DNA of 15,179 nt, taken from assembly GCA_014859615.1 (NCBI GenBank), contig JACUTX010000046.1:1-15179 (forward strand), written 5' to 3'. This DNA is from Desulfuromonadales bacterium (GTDB taxonomy: Bacteria > Desulfobacterota > Desulfuromonadia > Desulfuromonadales > UBA2294). The notes beneath the pieces are model-generated. The model was not told the origin of the DNA. It made no database searches and was given only the letters and a program-made list of their open reading frames with translations. A program made the position numbers and the translations under genes. Of the stretch, positions 6,493 to 13,976 are shown in pieces. Within the stretch, counting starts at the first letter, position 1, and the number at the start of each line of letters is the position of its first letter.

Positions 6493-7235
6493 GCCGGCAC
6501 CCGTTGCCTGGTGGCGGCAAGATCGGCCGCTGCATCCCCCGGCAGAGGGACCGGCAGATCTCGTTGCACCAGACCATCGCGCAGCTCAACAATACGGCTG
6601 GTATAACGGGCGACCTCGGGTTCGTGAGTAACAATGACGATGGTCATCCCTTCACGGTTGAGCTGCTGAAAGACGGCGAGAACTTCGAGGGTGGTCCGGC
6701 TGTCGAGATTGCCGGTCGGTTCATCGGCGAGGATGATCGCCGGTGCTGTAACCAGGGCACGAGCGATGGCGACCCGCTGCTGCTGGCCGCCGCTGAGCTG
6801 ATTCGGAAGATGATCAAGGCGGTCACCGAGGCCGACCCGAACCAGAGCCGCCTCGGCGGCCGACGACGGAGCCGCGATGCGATGACGGCGATCATAAAGG
6901 AGTGGGAGCTCGACATTTTCCAACGCCGTCGTCCGGGGGAGGAGATTGAACCCCTGAAAAACGAAGCCGATCTTTTCGTTGCGGATCGTCGCCAGAGCGT
7001 TGCGCCCGAGTTGATCGACAGGAATCCCCTCGAGAAGATAGGCTCCGGCAGAGGGGAGATCGAGACAACCGAGGATATTCATCAGCGTCGATTTGCCGCT
7101 GCCGGAGGTCCCCATGACGGCAACAAACTCGCCTCGGTCGATCGATAACGTCACACCGCGCAGGGCATGAACCTGCACTGCGCCGAGGTCGAAGACCTTG
7201 GTTACGTCGCGGACGACCAGAGTCGCAGAATTCAT
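6489..7235 (-). CDS. MacB-type ABC transporter ATP-binding protein
   Basis: This 248-residue ATPase belongs to the MacB/LolD/FtsE-like class. All nucleotide-binding motifs are intact: Walker A GTSGSGKST (42-50), Q-loop Gln94 in 'FVFQGFNLLP', signature LSGGQ (147-151), Walker B 'IILADEP' with Asp171 and Glu172, D-loop 'NLD', and His204 of the H-loop 'IVTHEPE'. The alanine-rich tail after about residue 228 is less conserved. It overlaps the adaptor stop upstream and the permease start downstream by 4 nt each, so the subunits are likely made in fixed ratio. It powers the adjacent permease at the inner membrane. Confidence 0.95.
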   Translation of the reverse strand: MNSATLVVRDVTKVFDLGAVQVHALRGVTLSIDRGEFVAVMGTSGSGKSTLMNILGCLDLPSAGAYLLEGIPVDQLGRNALATIRNEKIGFVFQGFNLLPRTTALENVELPLLYDRRHRIAAPSSAAEAALVRVGLGDRLDHLPNQLSGGQQQRVAIARALVTAPAIILADEPTGNLDSRTTLEVLAVFQQLNREGMTIVIVTHEPEVARYTSRIVELRDGLVQRDLPVPLPGDAAADLAATRQRVPA

Positions 7236-8404
7236 CGTTGCCGCTTTCCGCGCATCGCTCCGAACAAAGAGAAGCTCTTCTTGCTCTCATCCGCCGTCTG
7301 GTCGATGCCGGTGATCACAAGCTCCCCTGCCTTGATCTCTGCACCACTGATCGCAGACTGCTGACCGTTGCTGGCAATCAACGTCACCGGCCTCGGCTGC
7401 AGAGTGCCGTCAGACTGAAGGGCATAAACGGTTCTCGGCGCAGACGCCGCCCGCTTCTTCCTCGGAGTACCCCTCTCTGCCGCCGGCGTAAAGCGCAAAG
7501 CGGCAGCCGGGACCAGCAAGGCATCCTCGATCTGCTCGACAACAAAATCGACGGTCGCGGTCATCCCTGGGAGGAGGAGACCGTCAGGGTTGTCAGCAGC
7601 GACAATCACCGTATAAGTGACGACATTCTGCACCGTCTCCGGCTGCAGACGCACCTGACGCACGACTCCGGTGAAACGCCGTTCCGGGTAGCTCTGCACA
7701 AAGAAACGGACCGGCTGCTCTGGGCGGATCTGTCCGATATCAGTCTCATCGACATCAGCCTCAATCTGCATCCGCGCCAGATCGCGGGCGATCACGAACA
7801 GTTCCGGCGTATTGAGACTCGCCGCTACGGTCTGACCGGCGTCGATGCTCCGCTGAATAACGGTGCCGTCGATAGGAGAGCGGATAGTGGCGTTGCGTTG
7901 ATTAGTCGTAGCCCGCGCCAGGGAAGCCTGGGCCGAGTCGACAGCGGCACGGCTGCGGTCGACATTGTAGCGCAGTGGCAGAAACTCCTGCTCGGCAAGA
8001 TACCCCTTCTCGTAGAGGGGGAGGCTCCGCTCCAGTTCGCGCTCGGCCTGGGCAAGATCAGCCCGGACACGCGCCATGGTCGCCTCCCCTTCGGCAACTG
8101 CAGCGACAAACAGATCGGGTTTAAGGGTCGCCAGCACCTCCCCTTTTGTAACCTTATCATTAAAATCGACCCGCACCTGATCGATGGTTCCGGAAACCTC
8201 GGTCCCGACGGTAACCGTCTCCACTGCCGCCAGAGTGCCGGTACTCGACACGGTACGCTCAAAGGGACCGCGGGTGACAGTGCTGCTTTGATAAGAAGGA
8301 GACTTTAGAGCCGAATCGCCATCGGCAAAAAAAAGATAAACGCCACCGACCAGCAGAAGCAACACAAAAGAGAGAATAGGCCAGAAGAGACGTGATTTTT
8401 TCAT
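7232..8404 (-). CDS. MacA-like periplasmic adaptor (HlyD/RND-type membrane fusion protein)
   Basis: The 390-residue adaptor has an N-terminal membrane anchor (about 7-27), a first lipoyl half with 'VGTEVSGTIDQVRVDFNDKVTKGEVLATL' (67-94), a coiled-coil hairpin (about 98-172) with its tip near 'YEKGYLAEQEF' (131-141), a second lipoyl half 'ATIRSPIDGTVIQRSIDAGQTV' (172-193), a beta-barrel domain and a membrane-proximal domain. This order is that of MacA-type adaptors, which bridge MacB and TolC across the periplasm. A basic insertion around 309-324 ('AERGTPRKKRAASAPR') interrupts the beta-barrel/MP junction, and the tail ends in KRQR; both are unusual local features. The start overlaps the TolC-like gene's stop by 4 nt and has AAGGAA upstream. 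Confidence 0.92.
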   Translation of the reverse strand: MKKSRLFWPILSFVLLLLVGGVYLFFADGDSALKSPSYQSSTVTRGPFERTVSSTGTLAAVETVTVGTEVSGTIDQVRVDFNDKVTKGEVLATLKPDLFVAAVAEGEATMARVRADLAQAERELERSLPLYEKGYLAEQEFLPLRYNVDRSRAAVDSAQASLARATTNQRNATIRSPIDGTVIQRSIDAGQTVAASLNTPELFVIARDLARMQIEADVDETDIGQIRPEQPVRFFVQSYPERRFTGVVRQVRLQPETVQNVVTYTVIVAADNPDGLLLPGMTATVDFVVEQIEDALLVPAAALRFTPAAERGTPRKKRAASAPRTVYALQSDGTLQPRPVTLIASNGQQSAISGAEIKAGELVITGIDQTADESKKSFSLFGAMRGKRQR

Positions 8405-9774
8405 TCTGATTCCTTACCCGGGGTCAGCCGGGCTAACAAAAGTTGCAGGTCACCACGGGCGTGACCGACGGCCAGCCCCTGTTGCAACAGAGCGTGACGG
8501 GCCTGCACCTCTGTCGCCTGTGAGCTGACAAAGCTGGCGCGGGCGGCAGCGCGATCGACCCAGCTTGCCGCCCCGGCCCGATACCGGGCCTCGGCGGCCT
8601 CCAGAGCTTGGCGGGCGGCATCGAGCTGGGTGCGCGAAACGGTGGTCTGCAGCTCGGCCCGCCGGTAATCTGCCAGCGCCTGCCCAACCTCGACCCCGAT
8701 CAACTGTTGCAGGCGCATCACCTCGACGACGGCGTTGCGCACACTGATCTCAGCCTGACTGACGCTGCTTTTGGTTTGAAAACGGTCGAAGATCGGCACG
8801 CTCAGGTTCAGGCCGATGGCCGCCGAGCCGCGGTCGCGACTGAGCTGCGCACCGAGATTGCGGCCGCCGTTCAACGAGCTGTAACCGCTGTCGGCGGAGG
8901 CGACCAGATCGAGGCGCGGCAGGTAGCCGGAGCGCGCCTCTGTGACTCCCGCCGACGCCATCTCCACCTGCCGCTGCGCCGCCAGCAGATCGGGACGCTG
9001 CAGCAGCGCCTGATTTATGCTGGCGGTTAAATCGAGCCCCCGGAGCGGCTCGACCAGAGCGAACGGGTCGATCGGCAGCAGCTCGACGTCTCGCGGCGGC
9101 TGCTGTCCGAGATTCTGCAGCAGCTGCAACTGCGCCACATCAAGGTTGCGCCGGGCATCGAGGAGATCGAGCTCAGCCTGAGCCCGAGCCGCCCGTTGCT
9201 GATAAAAATCGGTAACCGACCGGAGGCCGGAGCGATAGAATGCATCGACCTGCTCCAGTAACGCCTCTTCTCGCGCAAGGTTTTCCTCGGCGGCCGCCAC
9301 CAGCTCACGATCAGAAAGAACCATAATAAAGGCCGTGGCCGCATTCAGGGCGATAGTCTGCTGCTGACGCAAAAGGTCAGCTGTTGCCGCATTGAGCTGA
9401 ATGCGGGAACCATCAAGAGCGGCGGCATCGGCAAAGCCGTTGTAGAGATTGAAACGGGAAGAGAGCCCGACAGTCATGGTGCGGTAATCGCCGTCGTCAC
9501 CGCCCGGCGGCTGCTGAGCATAACGTTCACTGGCACTGGCACTCGCCTGCAGATCAGGGAGAAAACTGCCACGGGCCGCCTGTAGCGAAACGTCCGCCGA
9601 CTCCTGCCGGTTGCGGGCAAGGGTCATCGCCGGATGCTCTGCCCAGGCAAGAGCCACCGCCTCGGACAAGCTCAGCCGCAGCGGCGATAAATCGGCGTCC
9701 GCTGCGGCTGCCAGAGGTCTTGACAACGGCATCAGGAGGAGGATGACAACCGTGCAAATTTGTATGATTTTCAT
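8401..9774 (-). CDS. TolC-family outer membrane efflux protein
   Basis: The 457-residue protein has a Sec signal peptide (about 1-24, 'IIQICTVVILLLMPLSRPLAAAADA'); Cys7 is inside the hydrophobic core and there is no lipobox, so it is not a lipoprotein. Two outer-membrane-efflux-protein repeats follow: one starting 'LRLSLSEAVALAWAEHPAMTLARNRQ' and one around 'QALLQRPDLLAAQRQVEMASAGVTEARSGYLPRLDLVAS'. Long alanine- and glutamine-rich helices and 'NLSVPIFDRFQTKSSVSQAE' are typical of the TolC channel and its equatorial domain. It is the first gene of the four-gene efflux operon and should form the outer-membrane duct for the MacA/MacB-like pump. A promoter candidate with a palindrome over its -35 lies upstream. 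GAGG occurs about 12 nt before the ATG. Confidence 0.93.
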   Translation of the reverse strand: MKIIQICTVVILLLMPLSRPLAAAADADLSPLRLSLSEAVALAWAEHPAMTLARNRQESADVSLQAARGSFLPDLQASASASERYAQQPPGGDDGDYRTMTVGLSSRFNLYNGFADAAALDGSRIQLNAATADLLRQQQTIALNAATAFIMVLSDRELVAAAEENLAREEALLEQVDAFYRSGLRSVTDFYQQRAARAQAELDLLDARRNLDVAQLQLLQNLGQQPPRDVELLPIDPFALVEPLRGLDLTASINQALLQRPDLLAAQRQVEMASAGVTEARSGYLPRLDLVASADSGYSSLNGGRNLGAQLSRDRGSAAIGLNLSVPIFDRFQTKSSVSQAEISVRNAVVEVMRLQQLIGVEVGQALADYRRAELQTTVSRTQLDAARQALEAAEARYRAGAASWVDRAAARASFVSSQATEVQARHALLQQGLAVGHARGDLQLLLARLTPGKESE

Positions 9775-9859
9775 CGAAAACAGGCCTCAGTTGTCGAATA
9801 TGCCGGGGAAATACGCCAGCGGCAACCGTCGCCGGTGCGCCAGAGTGACGGTTTCAGAC

Positions 9860-9888
9860 AACATAAGCTCGAACGCATCGCACTTCAA
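9860..9888 (-). promoter_or_regulatory. predicted promoter of the tolC-macA-macB operon
   Basis: On the minus strand, TTGAAG (9888-9883) and TATGTT (9865-9860) are 17 nt apart. The -35 sits inside an 11-bp palindrome (9881-9891). The implied leader is about 80 nt. Match quality is moderate and unsupported by anything but position. Confidence 0.4.
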
Positions 9889-9891
9889 GTG
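9881..9891. promoter_or_regulatory. palindrome over the efflux operon -35 (candidate operator)
   Basis: CACTTCAAGTG is a perfect 5-1-5 palindrome covering the predicted -35 box. That location suits a repressor site controlling the efflux genes. No regulator gene is adjacent, so this remains a suggestion. Confidence 0.3.
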
Positions 9892-9936
9892 AAGAAATTT
9901 AATTTTCCCTGATAGATGCGTCATCCTCTGTTCAAG

Positions 9937-9968
9937 AAAAAGGGCCGGCAACAAAAAGTCACCGGCCC
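9937..9968 (-). terminator. intrinsic terminator after pta
   Basis: On the minus strand, GGGCCGGTGAC and GTTGCCGGCCC form an 11-bp stem (with two G-U pairs) around a 5-nt T loop, followed by TTTTT. It begins 25 nt after the pta stop and separates pta from the downstream efflux operon. Confidence 0.9.
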
Positions 9969-9993
9969 GCACCGAACTGTCGAGATTTAATCC

Positions 9994-10995
9994 TCAGCCT
10001 TGAGCCTGAACCGCCGTAATCGCCGAAACCGAAATAATATCATCGACCGAACAGCCGCGCGACAGGTCGTTGACCGGCTTGGCCAGACCCTGGATAATCG
10101 GGCCGACCGCTTCGGCACCGGCGACCCGTTCCACCAGTTTGTAGCCGATATTTCCGGCATCGAGGGTCGGGAAAATCAGGGTATTGGCTCGGCCGGCAAC
10201 TGCCGATCCGGGAGCTTTTTTATTTCCGACCGACGGCAACAGGGCCGCATCGAGCTGCAGCTCACCATCGATCTGCAGATTGGGAGCGAGTCCCCTGGCG
10301 ATTTCAAGCGCCTTGAGCACCTTGTCGCAATCTTGGTGGCTAGCACTCCCCTTGGTGGAGAACGACAGCATGGCGACCCGGGCATCGACCCCGAGGAAGC
10401 TCTTGCAGCTGCTGGCGGTCGAAACAGCGATCTCGGCCAGCGCCTGGGCATCCGGATTCGGGTTAACCGCACAATCGGCAAAACAGAGGACGCCATCTTC
10501 ACCAAAAGCGGGATTTTTGGTCACCATCAGAAAAACCGAGGAGACCGTCTTCATCCCCGGGGCGGTACCGACCACCTGAAAGGCGGCCCGCAGAACATCA
10601 CCGGTTGTATTATAGGCTCCGGCGACAGCGCCACCGGCATCCCCTTTACGAACCATCATCGAAGCGAAGTAAAGATGATCGTCGCCGGTCAAAAGCGTTT
10701 TCGCCTGTTCGGCCGTCAGCCCCTTCTTCTTGCGCAGCTCAACCAGCTCCTGCACATAGTCATCAAGCAGCGGTGCCGTTTTCGGATCGAGCAGAGTCAC
10801 TCCGGCAAGCGAACAGCCGAGTTCTTCGGCTTTACCCTGCAATATTTTTGCGTTACCAAGCAGAACGATATTCGCCAGCCCCTGTGCAACGATCTGCCCG
10901 GCAGCCTGAATCATACGGTCGTCATAACTTTCAGGGAGAACAACAGTCTGGCGGTTTTCTTTCGCCTTCGCCTTTATTTGATCGACAAGATGCAT
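9994..10995 (-). CDS. pta: phosphate acetyltransferase (short form)
   Basis: Pta interconverts acetyl-CoA + phosphate and acetyl phosphate + CoA, the partner step to AckA. The 333 residues match the short catalytic-only form, without the N-terminal regulatory DRTGG/P-loop domains of the E. coli enzyme. Diagnostic segments are 'TVVLPESYDDRMIQAA' near the N-terminus, 'GSAVAGRANTLIFPTLDAGNIGYK' (263-286), 'VGPIIQGLAKPVNDLSRGCS' (297-316, with Ser312 and Arg313 corresponding to the catalytic DLSRG region), and the C-terminal 'DIISVSAITAVQA'. An AGGAGG site sits 6-7 nt before ATG 10995. It is a single-gene unit with its own promoter and terminator, transcribed divergently from the TonB-type gene, and is not adjacent to ackA. 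Cytoplasmic. Confidence 0.97.
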   Translation of the reverse strand: MHLVDQIKAKAKENRQTVVLPESYDDRMIQAAGQIVAQGLANIVLLGNAKILQGKAEELGCSLAGVTLLDPKTAPLLDDYVQELVELRKKKGLTAEQAKTLLTGDDHLYFASMMVRKGDAGGAVAGAYNTTGDVLRAAFQVVGTAPGMKTVSSVFLMVTKNPAFGEDGVLCFADCAVNPNPDAQALAEIAVSTASSCKSFLGVDARVAMLSFSTKGSASHQDCDKVLKALEIARGLAPNLQIDGELQLDAALLPSVGNKKAPGSAVAGRANTLIFPTLDAGNIGYKLVERVAGAEAVGPIIQGLAKPVNDLSRGCSVDDIISVSAITAVQAQG

Positions 10996-11037
10996 TATAT
11001 TCCTCCTTTACAATTATAATTATAAACTCAGAGCACT

Positions 11038-11066
11038 TTTATAACGGATGAACGAACGAGGGTCAA
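11038..11066 (-). promoter_or_regulatory. predicted sigma70 promoter of pta
   Basis: On the minus strand, TTGACC (11066-11061) and TATAAA (11043-11038) have ideal 17-nt spacing. Each box matches the consensus at five of six positions. The leader would be about 35 nt, ending in the AGGAGG site. Confidence 0.7.
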
Positions 11067-11102
11067 GCAATTAGCCACTCGACAGAGGTAATGCGCAATT
11101 CT

Positions 11103-11132
11103 TTATCAGAACAGCTTTTTCTCCTGTACACT
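11103..11132 (+). promoter_or_regulatory. tentative promoter of the TonB-type gene
   Basis: TTATCA (11103-11108) and TACACT (11127-11132) are 18 nt apart on the plus strand, about 38 nt upstream of the ATG. Both boxes are mediocre matches. Confidence 0.25.
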
Positions 11133-11170
11133 ACATGCTTGTTGCTCATCTCTAGACCTTTTGGATCTTT

Positions 11171-11992
11171 ATGCAGACGGACTTCGCCGAAATCCGAACC
11201 CTCACGCTGTTTGTTATCGTTTCGCTGCTCCTGCATGCGTTGCTGCTGACACTGCCAGAGCCACAAAAGCCGGACGAACCGGCCAAAAAGCCGGTCGTTG
11301 TCGAGATCTACTCGCCGCCAACAGCCGACGCGCCAAGTCGGGAACTCGATCTTCCGGTAGAGCCGGATCAACAGCGGACCAAACCGGCCAAACGGCTCGG
11401 CCCGTCTGATCAGATGATCGAAAAAGAGAGAGCGCCGAGAGGCGACGCCCCTGAAGATCGCCTCCCGGCGATCACCGTACCGGTTCAACCGCAGCCGCAA
11501 CCAGACAAACCGAAACCGCCAAAGGAGGGATCAAAGCCTGAGCAACTCCCCGACCTGAAAACGCTGACCGCGCTTCCGGAAGAGACCCGGGTGCGGATCG
11601 GCGATGAATTTCGGATCAAAGCCCGACCGGATGTCGCCGAAGGAGAAGCGATCTGGCTCGACACCGAAAAGGATATCCTGATCTCCTTTTTTCAACGTCT
11701 GCGCAACGGGATCTATCAAAACTGGAATTACCCCGGCCGATCCCTCGCACAGGGGGAAGAGGGGGCCTGCCTGATTGAAATGATCTTCAATCGGGAGGGG
11801 GAAGTTCTTGACGTGATTCTGTTGCAGACCAGCGGTTATCCGCTCCTCGATCGGGAAGCGATCGCCGCAGTATTCAAGGGGGATGGCTCCTATGGTCGCC
11901 TGCCGTCGGCCTACAGCGGCGAACAGTTGCGGATCAAGGCCTTTTTCACCTACCGACTCGATCGGCGACCGTCCATGTTCGGGCAGCAATAA
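11171..11992 (+). CDS. TonB-family energy transducer protein
   Basis: The 273-residue protein has a short cytoplasmic N-terminus, one membrane anchor (about 10-28, 'TLTLFVIVSLLLHALLLTL'), a proline/lysine/glutamate-rich periplasmic spacer (about 30-130), and a C-terminal TonB/TolA-like domain (about 170-262: 'FFQRLRNGIYQNWNYPGRS', 'IEMIFNREGEVLDVILLQTSGYPLLDREAIAAV'). The anchor carries S18-x3-H22, matching the SxxxH motif through which TonB interacts with ExbB/ExbD. It should therefore transmit proton-motive force to an outer-membrane partner, but no exbB, exbD or TonB-dependent receptor is present here. The ribosome binding site before ATG 11171 is weak. The gene is divergent from pta and convergent with mscS. 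A TolA-type role cannot be excluded, though the spacer is proline-rich rather than alanine/lysine-helical. Confidence 0.85.
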   Translation: MQTDFAEIRTLTLFVIVSLLLHALLLTLPEPQKPDEPAKKPVVVEIYSPPTADAPSRELDLPVEPDQQRTKPAKRLGPSDQMIEKERAPRGDAPEDRLPAITVPVQPQPQPDKPKPPKEGSKPEQLPDLKTLTALPEETRVRIGDEFRIKARPDVAEGEAIWLDTEKDILISFFQRLRNGIYQNWNYPGRSLAQGEEGACLIEMIFNREGEVLDVILLQTSGYPLLDREAIAAVFKGDGSYGRLPSAYSGEQLRIKAFFTYRLDRRPSMFGQQ

Positions 11993-12033
11993 TCTTCACC
12001 CTTCGCGCCACTTGAAATGAGCGATCCCGACCC

Positions 12034-12873
12034 TCAATCCGTCTTTGCAACTGCTTTGCAGTCGCTGAATCCATAGTGATGAACATCCTGCTGCGGAAAC
12101 GGAATCGTGATCCCCTCTGCATCGAATGCGAGCTTTATTTTTTCGATCAGGTCAAACCGAACCGGCCAGTAGTTGGACACAGAAACCCAGGGACGAACGA
12201 CAAAATCGACACTGCTCGCACCGAGTTCAGAGACCGCCACGACCGGTGCGGGATCTTTGAGCAGACGGTTATCGGCGGCCAGGATGGCCTGGATAATCCC
12301 TCTGGCCTTTGCGATGTCATCATCGTAATGAATGCCGAAGACCAGATCGATCCGCCGCAATTCGCGGGCCGAATAGTTCGTAATCGTCCCCCCGACAATA
12401 GCACTGTTCGGGACTGTCAATTCGCGATTATCGGGGGTACAGAAGAGAGAAGTAAACAGTCCGACTTTTTCAACCGTCCCCGCCGTCCCGCCCGCCTCGA
12501 CATAATCACCCGCCTTGAACGGTCGCATCATGATCAGCATGATTCCTGAAGCGACATTCTGCATCGAATCCTTCAGGGCCAGACCGATTGCCAGACCGGC
12601 CGCACCCAGAACGGCGACCAGAGAGGTCGTATTGACTCCGAGCTGATCGAGGGCAGCGATCGCCACCATAACCAGCAGCAACAGTCTGATCAGTGTCCGC
12701 ACAAAATAGAGCAGTGCGTCATCGGTCACCTTGTGCGCCAGCAACCGCATCATAAATTTCAACACGATTCTGATCAGGAACAGTCCGATAACAAAAATGC
12801 CGACAGCATAAACTATTTTCAGCCCCCAGACGATAAACAGCTCCTGATCAAACCCCGTAAATAACGCGTTCAC
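12034..12873 (-). CDS. mscS: MscS-family small-conductance mechanosensitive channel
   Basis: The protein has 279 residues, close to the 286 of E. coli MscS. It has three transmembrane helices (about 14-36, 57-75, 83-117). The pore-lining TM3 is glycine/alanine-rich ('VAVLGAAGLAIGLALKDSMQNVASGIMLIMMRPFKAGDYV'), matching E. coli MscS closely in pattern. A beta domain ('GTVEKVGLFTSLFCTPDNRELTVPNSAIVGGTITNYS') and an alpha/beta C-terminal cage domain follow. The channel opens under hypo-osmotic membrane tension to release solutes. The start is GTG 12873, supported by an AGGAGG site 5 nt upstream; no in-frame ATG fits as well. It lies 27 nt after amrS on the same strand and is probably co-transcribed. 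Confidence 0.94.
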   Translation of the reverse strand: MNALFTGFDQELFIVWGLKIVYAVGIFVIGLFLIRIVLKFMMRLLAHKVTDDALLYFVRTLIRLLLLVMVAIAALDQLGVNTTSLVAVLGAAGLAIGLALKDSMQNVASGIMLIMMRPFKAGDYVEAGGTAGTVEKVGLFTSLFCTPDNRELTVPNSAIVGGTITNYSARELRRIDLVFGIHYDDDIAKARGIIQAILAADNRLLKDPAPVVAVSELGASSVDFVVRPWVSVSNYWPVRFDLIEKIKLAFDAEGITIPFPQQDVHHYGFSDCKAVAKTD

Positions 12874-12900
12874 TCTACCTCCTTCTTTTTCAAACCAAGA

Positions 12901-13914
12901 TCAGAACCAGACGCCAGCCAGCGGCGCATTACAGACCACGCAGCGCCCATTGTCCATGCGGTTTTCCGTCAACGTGAACCCTTGCCGATGAATCAGACGA
13001 GCATTGCAGGCCGGACAGAAGGTCGATTCGCCATCGGCGTCGTACAGATTACCGGTATAGACATGTTTCAGTCCAGCCTGTTGCCCGATATCACGCGCAC
13101 GAAGCAGCGTCGCCATCGGCGTCGCTGGCAGATCCATCATCTTGTAGGCCGGAAAAAATGCGGTCACATGCCACGGCGTCTCGGGTCCGAGTTCCGTCAC
13201 GATAAACGCTGCCAGCTTTTCAAGCTCGGCATCGGCATCATTCTGTCCGGTAATCAACAGAGTTGTCACCTCAAGCCAGATACCGAGGCGGTGATAATCA
13301 CGCAAAGTCGCCAGAACCCCGTCGAGAGAGGCCCCGGTGCATTGGCGATAAAATAAATCCGAGAACCCTTTCAGATCGACATTGGCGGCATCGAGAAACG
13401 GTGCAATCCGCACCAGCGGCTCCCTGTTGATATAGCCGTTGGTGACAAAGATATTCTTCAATCCGGCGGCATGAGCCAGCTTGGCGGTGTCGTAGGCATA
13501 CTCATAATAGATGGTCGGTTCCGTGTAGGTATAAGCGATGCTCTGGCAGCCGGTAGAAAGGGCTTGTTCAACAATCTCTTCAGGACTCAAAAGCTCCCCC
13601 GCCATCCGGTCATGCTCGTGCGGCCATTGGGAGATAGTGGCGTTTTGACAATGCAGACAGCGAAAATTACAGCCGACCGTAGCAATCGAATAACTCTTCG
13701 AACCGGGGAGGAGATGAAACAACGGCTTTTTCTCAATCGGATCAACATTGGTCGCCACCGCCCGGCCGTAGACCAGAGAATAGAGGACACCGGCTTGATT
13801 GGCCCGAACCCCGCAGCGCCCCCGCCCCCCTTCGGCGATGCGGCAATTAAAACGGCAGAGGCGGCACTGAACAAATCCGTGTTCCTGAGCTTTCCAGAAT
13901 TTAGCTCTCTGCAT
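12901..13914 (-). CDS. amrS: AmmeMemoRadiSam system radical SAM enzyme
   Basis: The 337-residue enzyme has the radical SAM cluster motif C82-x3-C86-x2-C89 in 'TVGCNFRCLHCQNATISQWP', which binds the [4Fe-4S] cluster that cleaves SAM. An N-terminal Cys set (C17-x2-C20-x3-C24, C34 in 'GRCGVRAN') and 'IEKKPLFHLLPGS' are characteristic of the AmrS/PflA-like subgroup. A C-terminal pair of CxxC knuckles (C300/C303, C325/C328) looks like a zinc or rubredoxin-like site. In other genomes AmrS co-occurs with AmrA (AMMECR1) and AmrB (Memo-like); neither is in this window, and the substrate of the system is not firmly established. The frame extends to TTG 13959, but ATG 13914 with GGAGAA 6 nt upstream is the better start. 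It forms a probable operon with mscS. Confidence 0.92.
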   Translation of the reverse strand: MQRAKFWKAQEHGFVQCRLCRFNCRIAEGGRGRCGVRANQAGVLYSLVYGRAVATNVDPIEKKPLFHLLPGSKSYSIATVGCNFRCLHCQNATISQWPHEHDRMAGELLSPEEIVEQALSTGCQSIAYTYTEPTIYYEYAYDTAKLAHAAGLKNIFVTNGYINREPLVRIAPFLDAANVDLKGFSDLFYRQCTGASLDGVLATLRDYHRLGIWLEVTTLLITGQNDADAELEKLAAFIVTELGPETPWHVTAFFPAYKMMDLPATPMATLLRARDIGQQAGLKHVYTGNLYDADGESTFCPACNARLIHRQGFTLTENRMDNGRCVVCNAPLAGVWF

Positions 13915-13920
13915 GGCGTC

Positions 13921-13926
13921 TTCTCC
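13921..13926 (-). promoter_or_regulatory. ribosome binding site of amrS
   Basis: GGAGAA on the minus strand, 6 nt before ATG 13914. It chooses the 337-residue product over the TTG-initiated longer frame. Confidence 0.65.
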
Positions 13927-13944
13927 GTTTGTCGGTGCCACAAA

Positions 13945-13972
13945 ACTATAGCAGATCAAAGAGAAAACTAAA
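13945..13972 (-). promoter_or_regulatory. predicted promoter of amrS-mscS (extended -10)
   Basis: On the minus strand, TATAGT (13950-13945) is preceded by TGC, giving an extended -10 (TGCTATAGT). A weak -35, TTTAGT, lies 16 nt upstream (13972-13967). The dispersed repeat begins just beyond it at about 13977. Confidence 0.5.
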
Positions 13973-13976
13973 GAGC

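Noticed and set aside
7238..8308. 356-codon plus-strand frame opposite the macA-like gene
   Set aside because: Antisense shadow of a recognised adaptor gene, with no domain and no ribosome binding site.
9787..9972. 61-codon minus-strand frame between pta and tolC
   Set aside because: It begins inside the pta terminator hairpin and covers the promoter region of the efflux operon, with no ribosome binding site and no family resemblance.
10000..11019. 339-codon plus-strand frame opposite pta
   Set aside because: Antisense to an unambiguous pta; the open frame arises from codon bias and shows no protein-family signature.
11063..11500. 145-codon minus-strand frame overlapping the TonB-type gene
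   Set aside because: Antisense to the proline-rich spacer of a clear TonB-type protein and also covers the pta promoter.
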